Shown: piece by piece, positions 6,247 through 15,600 of the stretch
Layout of the letters: each line of letters starts with the position of its first letter
How positions within the stretch are numbered: position 1 is the first letter of the stretch
NCBI GenBank assembly: GCA_963590415.1
Contig: CAVAPB010000027.1
Coordinates: forward strand, 1 to 22,938
Reading direction: 5' to 3'
Length of the DNA: 22,938 bases
Source of the DNA: Fimenecus sp963590415
GTDB lineage: Bacteria > Bacillota > Clostridia > Oscillospirales > Acutalibacteraceae
Notes under the pieces: generated by a model
What the model saw: only the letters and a program-made list of their open reading frames with translations
The model's database searches: none
What the model was told of the DNA's origin: nothing
Program-made: the position numbers and the translations under genes

Positions 6247-7797
6247 ATGACAGCAGCTAATATCGTTGTCCTCGTAACTATTATTGTATATATGCTTGCA
6301 ATGGTAGGCATCGGTTTTGTCTTTACAAAGAAGAACAAATCGGGCGAGGATTATTATTTGGGCGGCAGAAAGCTCGGTCCCTTGGTTACTGCAATGAGCG
6401 CTGAGGCGTCGGATATGAGCGCCTATCTTCTTATGGGTATCCCCGGACTTGCGCTTATGTGCGGACTTGCCGAGGCTACATGGACGGCAATCGGACTTTG
6501 CATAGGCACATATCTCAACTGGCTAATAGTCGCTAAAAGGCTCAGAAAATACACCGAGCATATTAACGCCGTTACAATTCCCGAATATTTTTCTAAGAGA
6601 TTCGGAGACGGTAAAAACATACTTTCTGCCATTGCGGCGATTGTAATCATCATTTTCTTTGTCCCTTATACGGCTTCTGGATTTTCGGCTTGCGGCAAGT
6701 TGTTTTCAAGCCTTTTCGGAATGAATTATTTTACCGCTATGATAATTTGTGCTGCGGTTATCGTAATTTACTGTACGCTCGGCGGCTTCCTTGCCGCTTC
6801 AACAACAGACCTTATTCAGAGCATTATTATGACGGTTGCGCTTGTAATTGTTCTCGGCATTGCAGAGGGTATTACGGGCGGATTTGACGCCGTATTCGAC
6901 AATGTAAGAAGCTTTGACGGCTATCTTAACCTGTTTGAGGGCTTTGATGTCAATTCTCTGACAACGGGCAAATTCGGAGCGATTTCAGTTATTTCAACGC
7001 TTGCATGGGGTCTCGGCTACTTCGGTATGCCGCATATACTTTTGAGATTTATGGCGATTGAGGATCCTAAAAAGCTTACGCTTTCACGCCGCATTGCTTC
7101 CGTATGGGTTGTCATATCAATGGTTATAGCGATACTTATCGGCGTTTCCGGATATTCTCTTATGAAAAGCGGAGTCCTCGGCGTAACCTATGCAAGCAAT
7201 TCGGATGCTGAAACTATAATTGTCGATATTGCAAAATTCCTTTCGACAAGAGGATATATTCCTGCATTTGCAGGCGGTATCTTCCTTTCGGGAATACTTG
7301 CTTCAACAATGTCAACTGCCGACTCACAGCTTATCGCAGTTTCTTCGAGCGTAACGCAGGATTTGCTTGTAAATACCTTTAAGGCAAAACTTTCAGAGAA
7401 ACAGGTTCTTGTAATTGCAAGGCTTTCCGTTGTAATAATCTCCGTAATCGCCGTTTTCCTCGCAAGAGACCCGAACGCTTCGATTTTCAGAGTTGTTTCA
7501 TTCGCTTGGGCAGGCTTCGGTGCGGCTTTCGGTCCCGTAATTCTGCTGTCTCTCTTCTGGAAGCGCGCAAACAAATGGGGCGCTCTTGCAGGTATGGTTT
7601 CCGGCGGCGTTATGGTATTTGTTTGGAAGTTTGTTATCAGAACAAAATTTGCGGGAACTGCGCTTGACATTTATGAGCTTCTCCCGGCGTTCCTTACAGC
7701 GCTTGTGTTTATAGTTGCTGTGAGCCTTCTTACACCCGCTCCCGATAAGAACATTACAGAGGCGTTTGATGAGGTTAAAAAGATAGTCAAGGACTAA
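6247..7797 (+). CDS. putP: Sodium:proline symporter-like protein (SSS family, PutP type)
   Basis: This membrane importer of the sodium:solute symporter family has 516 residues and about 13 hydrophobic segments, close to the roughly 500 residues of E. coli PutP. The PutP-like motif ASDMSAYLLMGIPG contains Asp56 and Ser58, matching E. coli Asp55 and Ser57 that bind sodium. A second signature, ILASTMSTADSQ, holds Ser356 and Thr357, equivalent to the Ser340/Thr341 sodium-site residues. The whole N-terminal third tracks PutP closely, so proline is the best substrate guess. Other SSS members carry sugars or pantothenate, and the glycosidase downstream leaves that open. The ribosome binding site GAGGAGG is strong. 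The gene has its own promoter and terminator, and may be controlled by the upstream TetR-family protein (inference). Confidence 0.9.
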   Translation: MTAANIVVLVTIIVYMLAMVGIGFVFTKKNKSGEDYYLGGRKLGPLVTAMSAEASDMSAYLLMGIPGLALMCGLAEATWTAIGLCIGTYLNWLIVAKRLRKYTEHINAVTIPEYFSKRFGDGKNILSAIAAIVIIIFFVPYTASGFSACGKLFSSLFGMNYFTAMIICAAVIVIYCTLGGFLAASTTDLIQSIIMTVALVIVLGIAEGITGGFDAVFDNVRSFDGYLNLFEGFDVNSLTTGKFGAISVISTLAWGLGYFGMPHILLRFMAIEDPKKLTLSRRIASVWVVISMVIAILIGVSGYSLMKSGVLGVTYASNSDAETIIVDIAKFLSTRGYIPAFAGGIFLSGILASTMSTADSQLIAVSSSVTQDLLVNTFKAKLSEKQVLVIARLSVVIISVIAVFLARDPNASIFRVVSFAWAGFGAAFGPVILLSLFWKRANKWGALAGMVSGGVMVFVWKFVIRTKFAGTALDIYELLPAFLTALVFIVAVSLLTPAPDKNITEAFDEVKKIVKD

Positions 7798-7809
7798 AAA
7801 TCATAAAAT

Positions 7810-7848
7810 AAAATGCGTTGCAGGATTTTAACTGCAGCGCATTTTTTG
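7810..7848 (+). terminator. Rho-independent terminator after putP
   Basis: A 14-bp stem with a single G-U pair forms between AAAATGCGTTGCAG (7810-7823) and CTGCAGCGCATTTT (7832-7845), continuing into a T run. The A-rich left flank could make it work in both directions. It starts 12 bases after the symporter stop. Confidence 0.88.
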
Positions 7849-7904
7849 TATGCCTCATTTTCAAGCAAAGTCCCGATAATGGTATTTTATTCGCCGAAAC
7901 ATAA

Positions 7905-7933
7905 TTGAAATTAAACCGTATTCGTGATAAAAT
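7905..7933 (+). promoter_or_regulatory. Promoter of the GH27 gene (and probably addB-addA)
   Basis: TTGAAA (7905-7910) is 17 bp from TAAAAT (7928-7933), which is part of the third GTGATAAAAT copy (7924-7933). Because the promoter covers 7905-7933, the upstream in-frame ATG at 7905 cannot be the start of the GH27 protein if this promoter is used. No other clear promoter is seen before addB, so this one may serve three genes. Confidence 0.7.
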
Positions 7934-7964
7934 TCTTAAAAAGAACCTTTTCGGGGGTAATTGG

Positions 7965-9263
7965 ATGAAAAACAAAAACGATGTTGCAAAAAAGCCGCCT
8001 ATGGGCTGGAACAGCTGGGACTGCTACGGCGCTGCCGTCAACGAAGAACAGCTCATCGGCAATGCCGAATATATGAGAGATAACCTCAAAAAGTACGGCT
8101 GGGAGTATGTCGTCTGCGATATACAGTGGTATGAGCCCAATGCTAAAAACAACGACTACAACAATTTTACCGAGCTTTGTATGGATGAGTATTCCCGTCT
8201 TATACCTGCGGAGAACCGCTTCCCGTCGGCAAAGGGCGGCGTAGGCTTTAAGAGCATCGCCGACCGCATACACTCTATGGGTCTTAAATTCGGCATACAT
8301 ATAATGAGGGGCATACCCCGTCAGGCAGTGCACCGTAACACAAAAATCCTCGGTACGGATAAAACAGCAAGACAGATAGCGCATCATTTCTCCGTTTGCC
8401 CGTGGAACACGGATATGTACGGCGTTGACACAAGGACGGAGGGTGCGCAGGAATATTACAATTCCCTGTTTGCTCTCTATGCCGAATGGGGCGTTGACTT
8501 TGTAAAGGTTGACGACATCGCCAATACCGAGTTCAAGCCCTATGAGCCGTATTCCGCAAGGGAAGAGATTGAAATGATAAGACGGGCTCTCGACTCCTGC
8601 GGCAGGGATATGGTGTTAAGCCTTTCTCCCGGACCCGCACAGGTCGAGGTTGCCGACCATCTGATGAAAAATGCAAATATGTGGCGTATGACGGGCGACT
8701 TTTGGGATGTTTGGGATAAGCTTTACGATATGTTCAAAAAGACCGAAGCATGGTACCCGTATGTCGGCGAGGGCTGTTGGCCCGACTGCGATATGCTGCC
8801 GCTCGGAAACATATCCGTAAACGGCACCTGTCACGGTCCGCAGAACAGATACACGCAGTTTACAAAGGACGAGCAGATAACCCTTATGACCCTTTGGTGC
8901 ATATTCCGTTCTCCGCTTATGTTCGGCGGCGAAATGCGGAACAACGACGAATGGACGCTTTCGCTCATAAACAATGAAGAGATACTTGATGTGAACCAAA
9001 ATTCACATTCGGCAAAGCCTGTGTTCGACGACGGAAAAACCGTTGTGTGGCAGTCGGTATCCGCAAGGAATAACCCGATAATCGCCGTGTTCAACGCAGA
9101 CGAAACCGAAAGGGAAATCGCCGTAAGCCTTGAAGAACTCGGAATATCGGGTGAGCACACACTGCGGGATTTGTGGAAAAGGGAAAATATCGGAAAGGTT
9201 AAAAACAACCTAAAAGTAACGATAAATTCGCACGGGGCAAAAATATACGAACTTTACAGATAA
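7965..9263 (+). CDS. Glycoside hydrolase family 27 (alpha-galactosidase-like)
   Basis: This is a retaining GH27 glycosidase of clan GH-D: an alpha-galactosidase or a related activity such as alpha-N-acetylgalactosaminidase or beta-L-arabinopyranosidase. The 432 residues form a (beta/alpha)8 barrel (about 10-340) and a C-terminal beta domain. Visible are the opening PPMGWNSWDCYG (11-22), the nucleophile Asp183 in FVKVDD, the acid/base Asp245 in WRMTGD, and the conserved WPDCDMLPLGN (272-282). There is no signal peptide, so it should act in the cytoplasm on imported oligosaccharides. The ATG at 7965 was chosen because it follows GGGGGT with good spacing and lies downstream of the promoter. addB begins 12 bp after the stop with no terminator between. 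Substrate specificity is not settled by the sequence. Confidence 0.9.
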   Translation: MKNKNDVAKKPPMGWNSWDCYGAAVNEEQLIGNAEYMRDNLKKYGWEYVVCDIQWYEPNAKNNDYNNFTELCMDEYSRLIPAENRFPSAKGGVGFKSIADRIHSMGLKFGIHIMRGIPRQAVHRNTKILGTDKTARQIAHHFSVCPWNTDMYGVDTRTEGAQEYYNSLFALYAEWGVDFVKVDDIANTEFKPYEPYSAREEIEMIRRALDSCGRDMVLSLSPGPAQVEVADHLMKNANMWRMTGDFWDVWDKLYDMFKKTEAWYPYVGEGCWPDCDMLPLGNISVNGTCHGPQNRYTQFTKDEQITLMTLWCIFRSPLMFGGEMRNNDEWTLSLINNEEILDVNQNSHSAKPVFDDGKTVVWQSVSARNNPIIAVFNADETEREIAVSLEELGISGEHTLRDLWKRENIGKVKNNLKVTINSHGAKIYELYR

Positions 9264-9275
9264 GAGGAATTGAAA

Positions 9276-12200
9276 ATGCTAAATCTTATTCTCGGCAAAA
9301 ATCCGTTTGTTAAAACAGAATATGTAAGACGGCTCATTGCCGAAAAGGCGCAGTCGGGCGAGAAGTGCATAATTATCGTACCCGAGCAGTTTTCCTATGA
9401 GACGGAAAAGTCAATGCTTGACCTTGTCGGCGCAAAGGATATGCTTTCGGTAGATGTGCTCAGTATGACAAGGCTTGCCGAGCTGATACTTTCCGAGCAT
9501 TCCGACCCCGAAGAAAAGCCTGCAGCCGACGACGGTGTGCGTATGATGACAATGAGCCTTGCGCTTGAAAGCCTCGGAGATACCCTTGAAATTTACAAAA
9601 AGTATATCTCGAGACCTCAGCTTATTGCGGAGCTTGTCTCCTTTGCCACCGAATTGAAGCAGTGGACGGTGTCCGTTGACAGCCTGGCTCGGTTTTGTGA
9701 AAACGCCGAGGCTTCGTCGCTTAAATCAAAGCTTGACGAACTGACTTCAATACTTTCGCTTTACAACGCAATGCTTGAAAAGTCGTATTACAATACCGAC
9801 GATATGCTGACCCGCCTTTGCACGGTGCTCTCCGAGCGCAAATATTTTGAGGATAAAACCGTTGCGATAGACGGCTTTACCCGTTTTACGAAGCAGGAAT
9901 ATGCAGTTGTCGAAAAAATCCTTTTGCAGGCTCCGCAGGTATATATAACATTTGACTCGGATAACAGCCGTGACAGCTATTCGCTGTTTGCAAACAACAA
10001 TAAGCAGGTTGAATATCTTAAAAACATCGCCAATAAAAACTCGGTTAAAATTGCACCGATTAAATTCATCGAAAACGATAACAGCAGTACAGATAAAAAG
10101 CTTCTAAAGCTTGCAGACGGAATTTTCACTCCCGAGTTTACGGCACCAAAAGAGCCCTGCGGCGATGCCGTAAAAATCGTTTCTGCTCCCAACAAGGCGG
10201 ATGAGTGCGAATTTGTGGCAATGACCGTTAAAAAGCTTATGCGTGAAAAAGGCGTTCGCTGTCGCGATATTGCGGTGTTTGAGCGCACCGAGGGAACATA
10301 TGACAGGGAACTTGCCTCGGCTTTCAAGCGTTACGGCGTTCCGTTCTATGAGGACGCACGCCAACCCGCAGCCTGCGAGCCGTTGGCTGTGTATCTCACT
10401 TCGCTTTTGGAAATTGCCTGCAACGGCTTTACAACCGATTCGCTTATGCGACATCTGAAAACGGGGCTTTCCGACCTTACCGCAGACGAAATCGCACAGC
10501 TTGAAAATTACGCTTTTGTCTGGAGAATAAACGCATCGCAGTGGCGGGAGGATTTCACGGAAAACCCAAACGGCTACGGCAGTGAGCTCACGGATTTTGA
10601 CAAGGTAAAACTTGCTTCGTTAAACCGCATAAGGAAAAAGGCTGTTGCGCCCGTTTTGGCGTTCAAGCGTGATTTTTCGCAGGCGGAAAATGAGAAAAAA
10701 GCAGAGGTAATATATGATTATTTAATTAAAAATTCAGTCGATAAAAACCTCAAAACGCTGTCGGACGAGCTGCTTAAAAACGGCAAAACCGCACTCTCGC
10801 AGGAGCAGGACGCCGTGTGGACGCTTGTTGTGGGTATGCTTGACAGGCTTTGGAACATCTGTAAAGACAGCGGCGTTTCGGACAAGAGATTTTTTGAGCT
10901 GTTCAACATTCTTTTAAGCGTGAGCGACTTCGGAAGCGTTCCGAAATCCATTGACGCCGTTACACTCTCTGCTGCCGACAGGGCGAGGGTGCCCGTAAAA
11001 AAATATGTGTTTACAGTCGGTGCAAACGACGGCGTTTTCCCGCTCAATCCGCCTACACAGGGACTTTTGAGCGACAAAGAAAGAATCAAACTCAAAAATG
11101 CGGGAATCGAGCTTGCCGAAACTGCGGAATATAAACTCACGGAAGAGAAATATATCGCTTACCGTGCGGTTATAACGGCGGGCGAGACACTCTATGTGTC
11201 GTATTGCGACGCCGATTATCAGGGTGTGGGTATGACAGAGTCACAGCTTGTTCGTGAAATCAAAAAAATATATCCCGACCTCGAAGTTACGGAATACGAA
11301 AATATTGCGCCCCTTGAAAAAATCGAGAGCGACGCCTCGGCGTTTGAAGTCTATGCCGAAAACTATACCGAGGACAGCGAATTTGTGTCGTCCGTCAGGG
11401 AATATCTTATTTCCGACAGCGTGAACAGAGGAAAGCTTAACACCCTTGAAAATGTCGCCGAAAAAGCTTCGGCGCAGATAGCCGATACGGATATTGCAAC
11501 GAAGCTTTTCGGAAAAGATATGCGTCTTTCCGCATCGAAAACCGAGGTATATTATAAATGCCCGTTCCAGTATTTCTGCAAGTACGGTATTAAGGCACAG
11601 CCGAGAAAAGAGGCTAATGTTGACTCTGCCGTAAGCGGAAGTCTTATACACGAGGTGCTTGAAAAAATTCTTGATAGGTTTTCAAAGGAGAAATTGATTG
11701 AGATGCCGCCGGAAGCTCTCCGCAAAAATATTTCCGACATTACGGACGAATATCTTGAGAAGAAAATGGGCGGCAGCAAGTCAAAGTCGAACCGCTTTAT
11801 CAGGCAGTACAATTCCATCGGCGATCAGATATTCTTTGTGCTTACAAGGATAATCGAGGAGTTAAAGGTCAGCGACTTTGTACCGATAAGCTTTGAATTG
11901 CCGATAGACTACGGCGCAGATGTAAGTCCGTACGAGCTTTCGCTTCCCGACGGCGGAACGCTCAGTGTGAGCGGAAGCGTTGACCGTGTTGACATAATGG
12001 AGAAGAACGGCAAAAAATATTTAAGAGTTGTTGACTATAAATCAAACGGTAAAAGCTTTAAGTTGAGCGATGTTGTCAGCGGCTTGAGCACGCAGATGCT
12101 CATTTACCTGTTCACAATCGAAAAGAACGGAAAGAAAAAATACGGCGATATAATCCCGAGCGGCGTGCTTTATATGCCTGCTAAGAACGCTACGGCAGAC

Positions 12201-12617
12201 CTCGGCAGGCACGAGGGAACCGATAAGATAGAAAAAAAGATTTTAGAGTCATACAAGATGAGCGGTATCGTTGTTGACGATATGGATATTCTTCAGGGAA
12301 TGGAACACGACTTGAACGGGTATTTTATTCCCGTAAGCCTTACCAAAAGCGGTGCGTTTACAGCTTCAAGTAAGCTGATAAAAGCCGGAGATTTAGCAAT
12401 GCTCAATCGGAAAATCGACTCCGTGTTAAGGCAGATGGCATTAAATCTTCACAAGGGAAAAATTCCTGCCTATCCCGTAAAGGAGGACGATTGCAAATAT
12501 TGCGACTATTCTTCCGTGTGCGGCTTTGAGGACGGCGACAGCTACCGTGAAATCCTTTCCGCAAAGGATAACGAGGTTATAGAAATGCTCAAAAACGAGG
12601 AGGAAGAAAATGGCTGA
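9276..12617 (+). CDS. addB: ATP-dependent helicase/nuclease subunit B (AddB)
   Basis: AddB is a subunit of the AddAB complex that processes double-strand DNA ends for recombination in many Gram-positive bacteria. At 1113 residues it is close to the usual size (about 1160). The C-terminal RecB-type nuclease has GSVDRVD followed by VVDYKSNGK (Asp920, Lys922). The iron-sulfur staple is complete: Cys762 in YYKCPFQYFC, then Cys1073, Cys1076 and Cys1082 with the C-x2-C-x5-C spacing known from Bacillus subtilis AddB. The N-terminal Walker A is degenerate, LGKNPFVKT instead of the usual GxxGxGKT/S. The ATG at 9276 sits 8 bases after AGAGG; the in-frame TTG at 9270 is too close to it. It overlaps addA by 8 bp and follows the GH27 gene closely. 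Confidence 0.95.
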   Translation: MLNLILGKNPFVKTEYVRRLIAEKAQSGEKCIIIVPEQFSYETEKSMLDLVGAKDMLSVDVLSMTRLAELILSEHSDPEEKPAADDGVRMMTMSLALESLGDTLEIYKKYISRPQLIAELVSFATELKQWTVSVDSLARFCENAEASSLKSKLDELTSILSLYNAMLEKSYYNTDDMLTRLCTVLSERKYFEDKTVAIDGFTRFTKQEYAVVEKILLQAPQVYITFDSDNSRDSYSLFANNNKQVEYLKNIANKNSVKIAPIKFIENDNSSTDKKLLKLADGIFTPEFTAPKEPCGDAVKIVSAPNKADECEFVAMTVKKLMREKGVRCRDIAVFERTEGTYDRELASAFKRYGVPFYEDARQPAACEPLAVYLTSLLEIACNGFTTDSLMRHLKTGLSDLTADEIAQLENYAFVWRINASQWREDFTENPNGYGSELTDFDKVKLASLNRIRKKAVAPVLAFKRDFSQAENEKKAEVIYDYLIKNSVDKNLKTLSDELLKNGKTALSQEQDAVWTLVVGMLDRLWNICKDSGVSDKRFFELFNILLSVSDFGSVPKSIDAVTLSAADRARVPVKKYVFTVGANDGVFPLNPPTQGLLSDKERIKLKNAGIELAETAEYKLTEEKYIAYRAVITAGETLYVSYCDADYQGVGMTESQLVREIKKIYPDLEVTEYENIAPLEKIESDASAFEVYAENYTEDSEFVSSVREYLISDSVNRGKLNTLENVAEKASAQIADTDIATKLFGKDMRLSASKTEVYYKCPFQYFCKYGIKAQPRKEANVDSAVSGSLIHEVLEKILDRFSKEKLIEMPPEALRKNISDITDEYLEKKMGGSKSKSNRFIRQYNSIGDQIFFVLTRIIEELKVSDFVPISFELPIDYGADVSPYELSLPDGGTLSVSGSVDRVDIMEKNGKKYLRVVDYKSNGKSFKLSDVVSGLSTQMLIYLFTIEKNGKKKYGDIIPSGVLYMPAKNATADLGRHEGTDKIEKKILESYKMSGIVVDDMDILQGMEHDLNGYFIPVSLTKSGAFTASSKLIKAGDLAMLNRKIDSVLRQMALNLHKGKIPAYPVKEDDCKYCDYSSVCGFEDGDSYREILSAKDNEVIEMLKNEEEENG

Positions 12618-15600
12618 AGTTAATTTGACGGACGAACAGCGGGCGGCTGTCGAAACCGACGGCAGTCTTATTGTTTCGGCTGCGGCAGGATCGGGTAAGA
12701 CCTTTGTCCTCGTTCGGCGTATCATAAATAAAATTTTACGCAAGGAAAACCCCGTTTCGGTCGACAGGCTTCTGATTGTTACCTTTACAAGGGCGGCGGC
12801 TAACGAAATGCGCCAAAGGCTGTCGGTTGCGCTCGAAAAGGAAATTGAAAAAGAGCCTCACAACAAGTTTCTCCTTCGTCAGCAGGCTATGCTGCCGCTT
12901 GCGGAAATTTGCACGATGGACCAGTTTTTCAATTCTCTTGTAAAGGAGAATTTTCACAGGCTTAAAATAACGCCCGATTTCCGTATAATCGACTCGGGTG
13001 AGGCGGATATACTCTCGACGCAGGCTCTCGAAGAGGTGCTTGAAGAGGCATACGACGGCGAGCAGAAAAATTTTGAGCGGCTTTTGAATGTGCTCGGCTG
13101 CGACAAGGACGACAAAGCTCTTTCCGAATGCATAAAAACGCTCAACAAATACGCGAATTCATACCCGTGCCCCGAAAAGTGGCTTGCGGAAATATCGGAG
13201 CGCTGTACGAGTAAGAAAAAGCCGCAGGACACGGTGTTCGGCGAAATTTTACTCGACATGGCGTCTGAATATTGCGGCTATGCGATAAAGCAGCTTGAAT
13301 ATGCCGCCGATTTGGTAAAGGACAACCCTGACCTTGAGAAGCTGTCGGCGCTTGTATCTGAAGAGCTTGCTCAGGCGCAGAGCGTAAAGCAAGCCGCCGA
13401 CGGTAAGTCGTGGAACGATTTATACAACCTTGTGCATACTCTGAAATTTGAAAGACTGCCGAGGCTTCCAAAAGATACCGACGGACTTTTTGAACGGGAA
13501 TACGCCAAGGGTTTGCGTGACAGCGCAAAGGAAATAATTACGGGGCTTTCGGAGTGCATCTGCGCAGATGAAAACGACTTTGCAAGCGACTGCGAAATCC
13601 TCTCGGATGTTGTTCCGGAGCTTATAAAAATCGTAAACGCTTACAGGGAAAGATATGCTCTGAAAAAGGCGGAAATAAATTCGCTTGAATTTGACGATAT
13701 AACGCACCTTGCCTTGAATTTGCTTGTGGAAAACGGCGAATATACGAATATTGCAAAGGAACTGCGTGAAAAATACGACGAGATTTTAATCGACGAGTAT
13801 CAGGACACCAACTCAACGCAGGACGCAATATTTTCCGCTCTTTCCAAGGACGAAAAGAATTTGTTTGTTGTCGGCGATGTTAAGCAGAGCATTTACGGCT
13901 TCCGTCTTGCAATGCCGGAGATTTTCCTCGAAAGGATAAAAAATCAAAAGGAGTCGTCCGACCCGAAAAAGGTTTTTGTCGGTCTTGACAAAAACTTCCG
14001 AAGCCGTAAAGAGGTGCTTGACGGCGCAAACTATGTTTTCAAAAGGATTATGAACTCACGCACGGGAAATGTGGTTTACGACGATGAGGAGGCGCTGAAA
14101 GCGGGTGCGGATTATCCCGAGACGGATACTCCGAAAATTGAGATGTATGTTCTCGACAAAGGGCAGATAGGCAAGCAAAACACCTCGGAGGTAAGCTTTG
14201 TTGCCGACAGGGTGGAGGAACTGCTCGTCTCGGGCGAGGTCTATGACCGCAAAGCCGAAAAAATGCGCCGTGCCGAGGAAAAGGATATATGTATTCTTTT
14301 GCGTAAAAACAAGCTCGGACCGTCGATTGTGCGTGAACTTAAAAAGAGGGGAATATCATCATACTTCGACAACAGCGAAGGCTTCTTCAAAAACACAGAG
14401 GTTATGGTTGTGCTCTCTCTGCTGTCCGTTATAGACAACCCCTTGCAGGATGTGCCGCTTTTGAGCGTTTTAATGTCGCCGATTTTCGGCTTTACCGCCG
14501 ACGATGTGTCGCAGCTTCGGATTGCCGCAAGAAAGGGCAGCCTTTATCACGCCGTGAGAGCCTTTGACAGCGAAAAGTGCAGGAACTTCGTAGCCGAATA
14601 CGACGAGTATAAAAAATTGAGCAGCGTGCTCGGCGTAAGCGAGCTTTTGAGAACCGTATATGACCGCACGGGTTACCTGTCTGTCGTCAGCGCAATGAGC
14701 AACGGAGAAATGCGAAAGCTCAATTTAATGCTTTTGACCGAATATGCCCAAAGCTATGAGGAGTACGGCAGGAACGGCTTGCCCGGCTTTATGCGCTATA
14801 TTGAGACTATGAAGAAAAACGGTTCCGATTTTAAGCCTGCGGTAAGCGTGAGTGAAAATGCCAATGTTGTAAGGATAATGTCCGTTCACAAGAGCAAGGG
14901 TCTTGAATTTCCCATTGTTATCCTGGCAGACACAGCCTCGGCAAATTCAAACAACAGCGGTTCCTTGGTTGTAAATCAGAAAACGGGAATAGGTCTTAAA
15001 ATCTGCGATAAATCCGCTTATCGCAAATATTCCACTGTTCAGTACGAGGCTACAAAATACATACAGTCGCTTGACGAGTGTTCCGAATCCCTGCGTGCTT
15101 TATATGTTGCAATGACAAGGGCAAAGGAAAGGCTTATAATCACGGGTACTGTCGGTAATCTCGCAAAAACCGCAAAGGATTTGAGCGTTTATTGCTTTGA
15201 GGAAAAAATTGACAGCGTAGCCACAGAGAACAACACGGGCTTTTTGAAATATCTTCTTATGTGCTTTTTTCGCCATACGGGTGCGGGAAAGCTGCGGTAT
15301 TATGCCGATTATAAGGGTGGATTTGATACGGATTCGGGCTTTGCGCTCAAATTTGATGTCGTAACGGAATATGCGGAAAAAGACAAGAATACTGACAATA
15401 ATGTCTGTGTCCGCAGTGCAAGGGCAAACCCCGATACGGTTGCCGAGATTAAAGAACGCACGAGCTACGAATACGAGTTTATGCCCCTTGCGGATTTCAC
15501 CACCAAAATGTCTGCCTCCGAGCTTAACAGGGCGCAAAACCAAGCGGAATTTTATATAACCGAAAAGCCGTCATTCGCAAAGGACGGCAAGCTTACCGCC

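Noticed and set aside
7905..7964. N-terminal extension of the GH27 protein from ATG 7905
   Set aside because: This stretch contains the -35 and -10 promoter elements and lacks a ribosome binding site. The ATG at 7965 has GGGGGT at good spacing and leads straight into the conserved barrel start.
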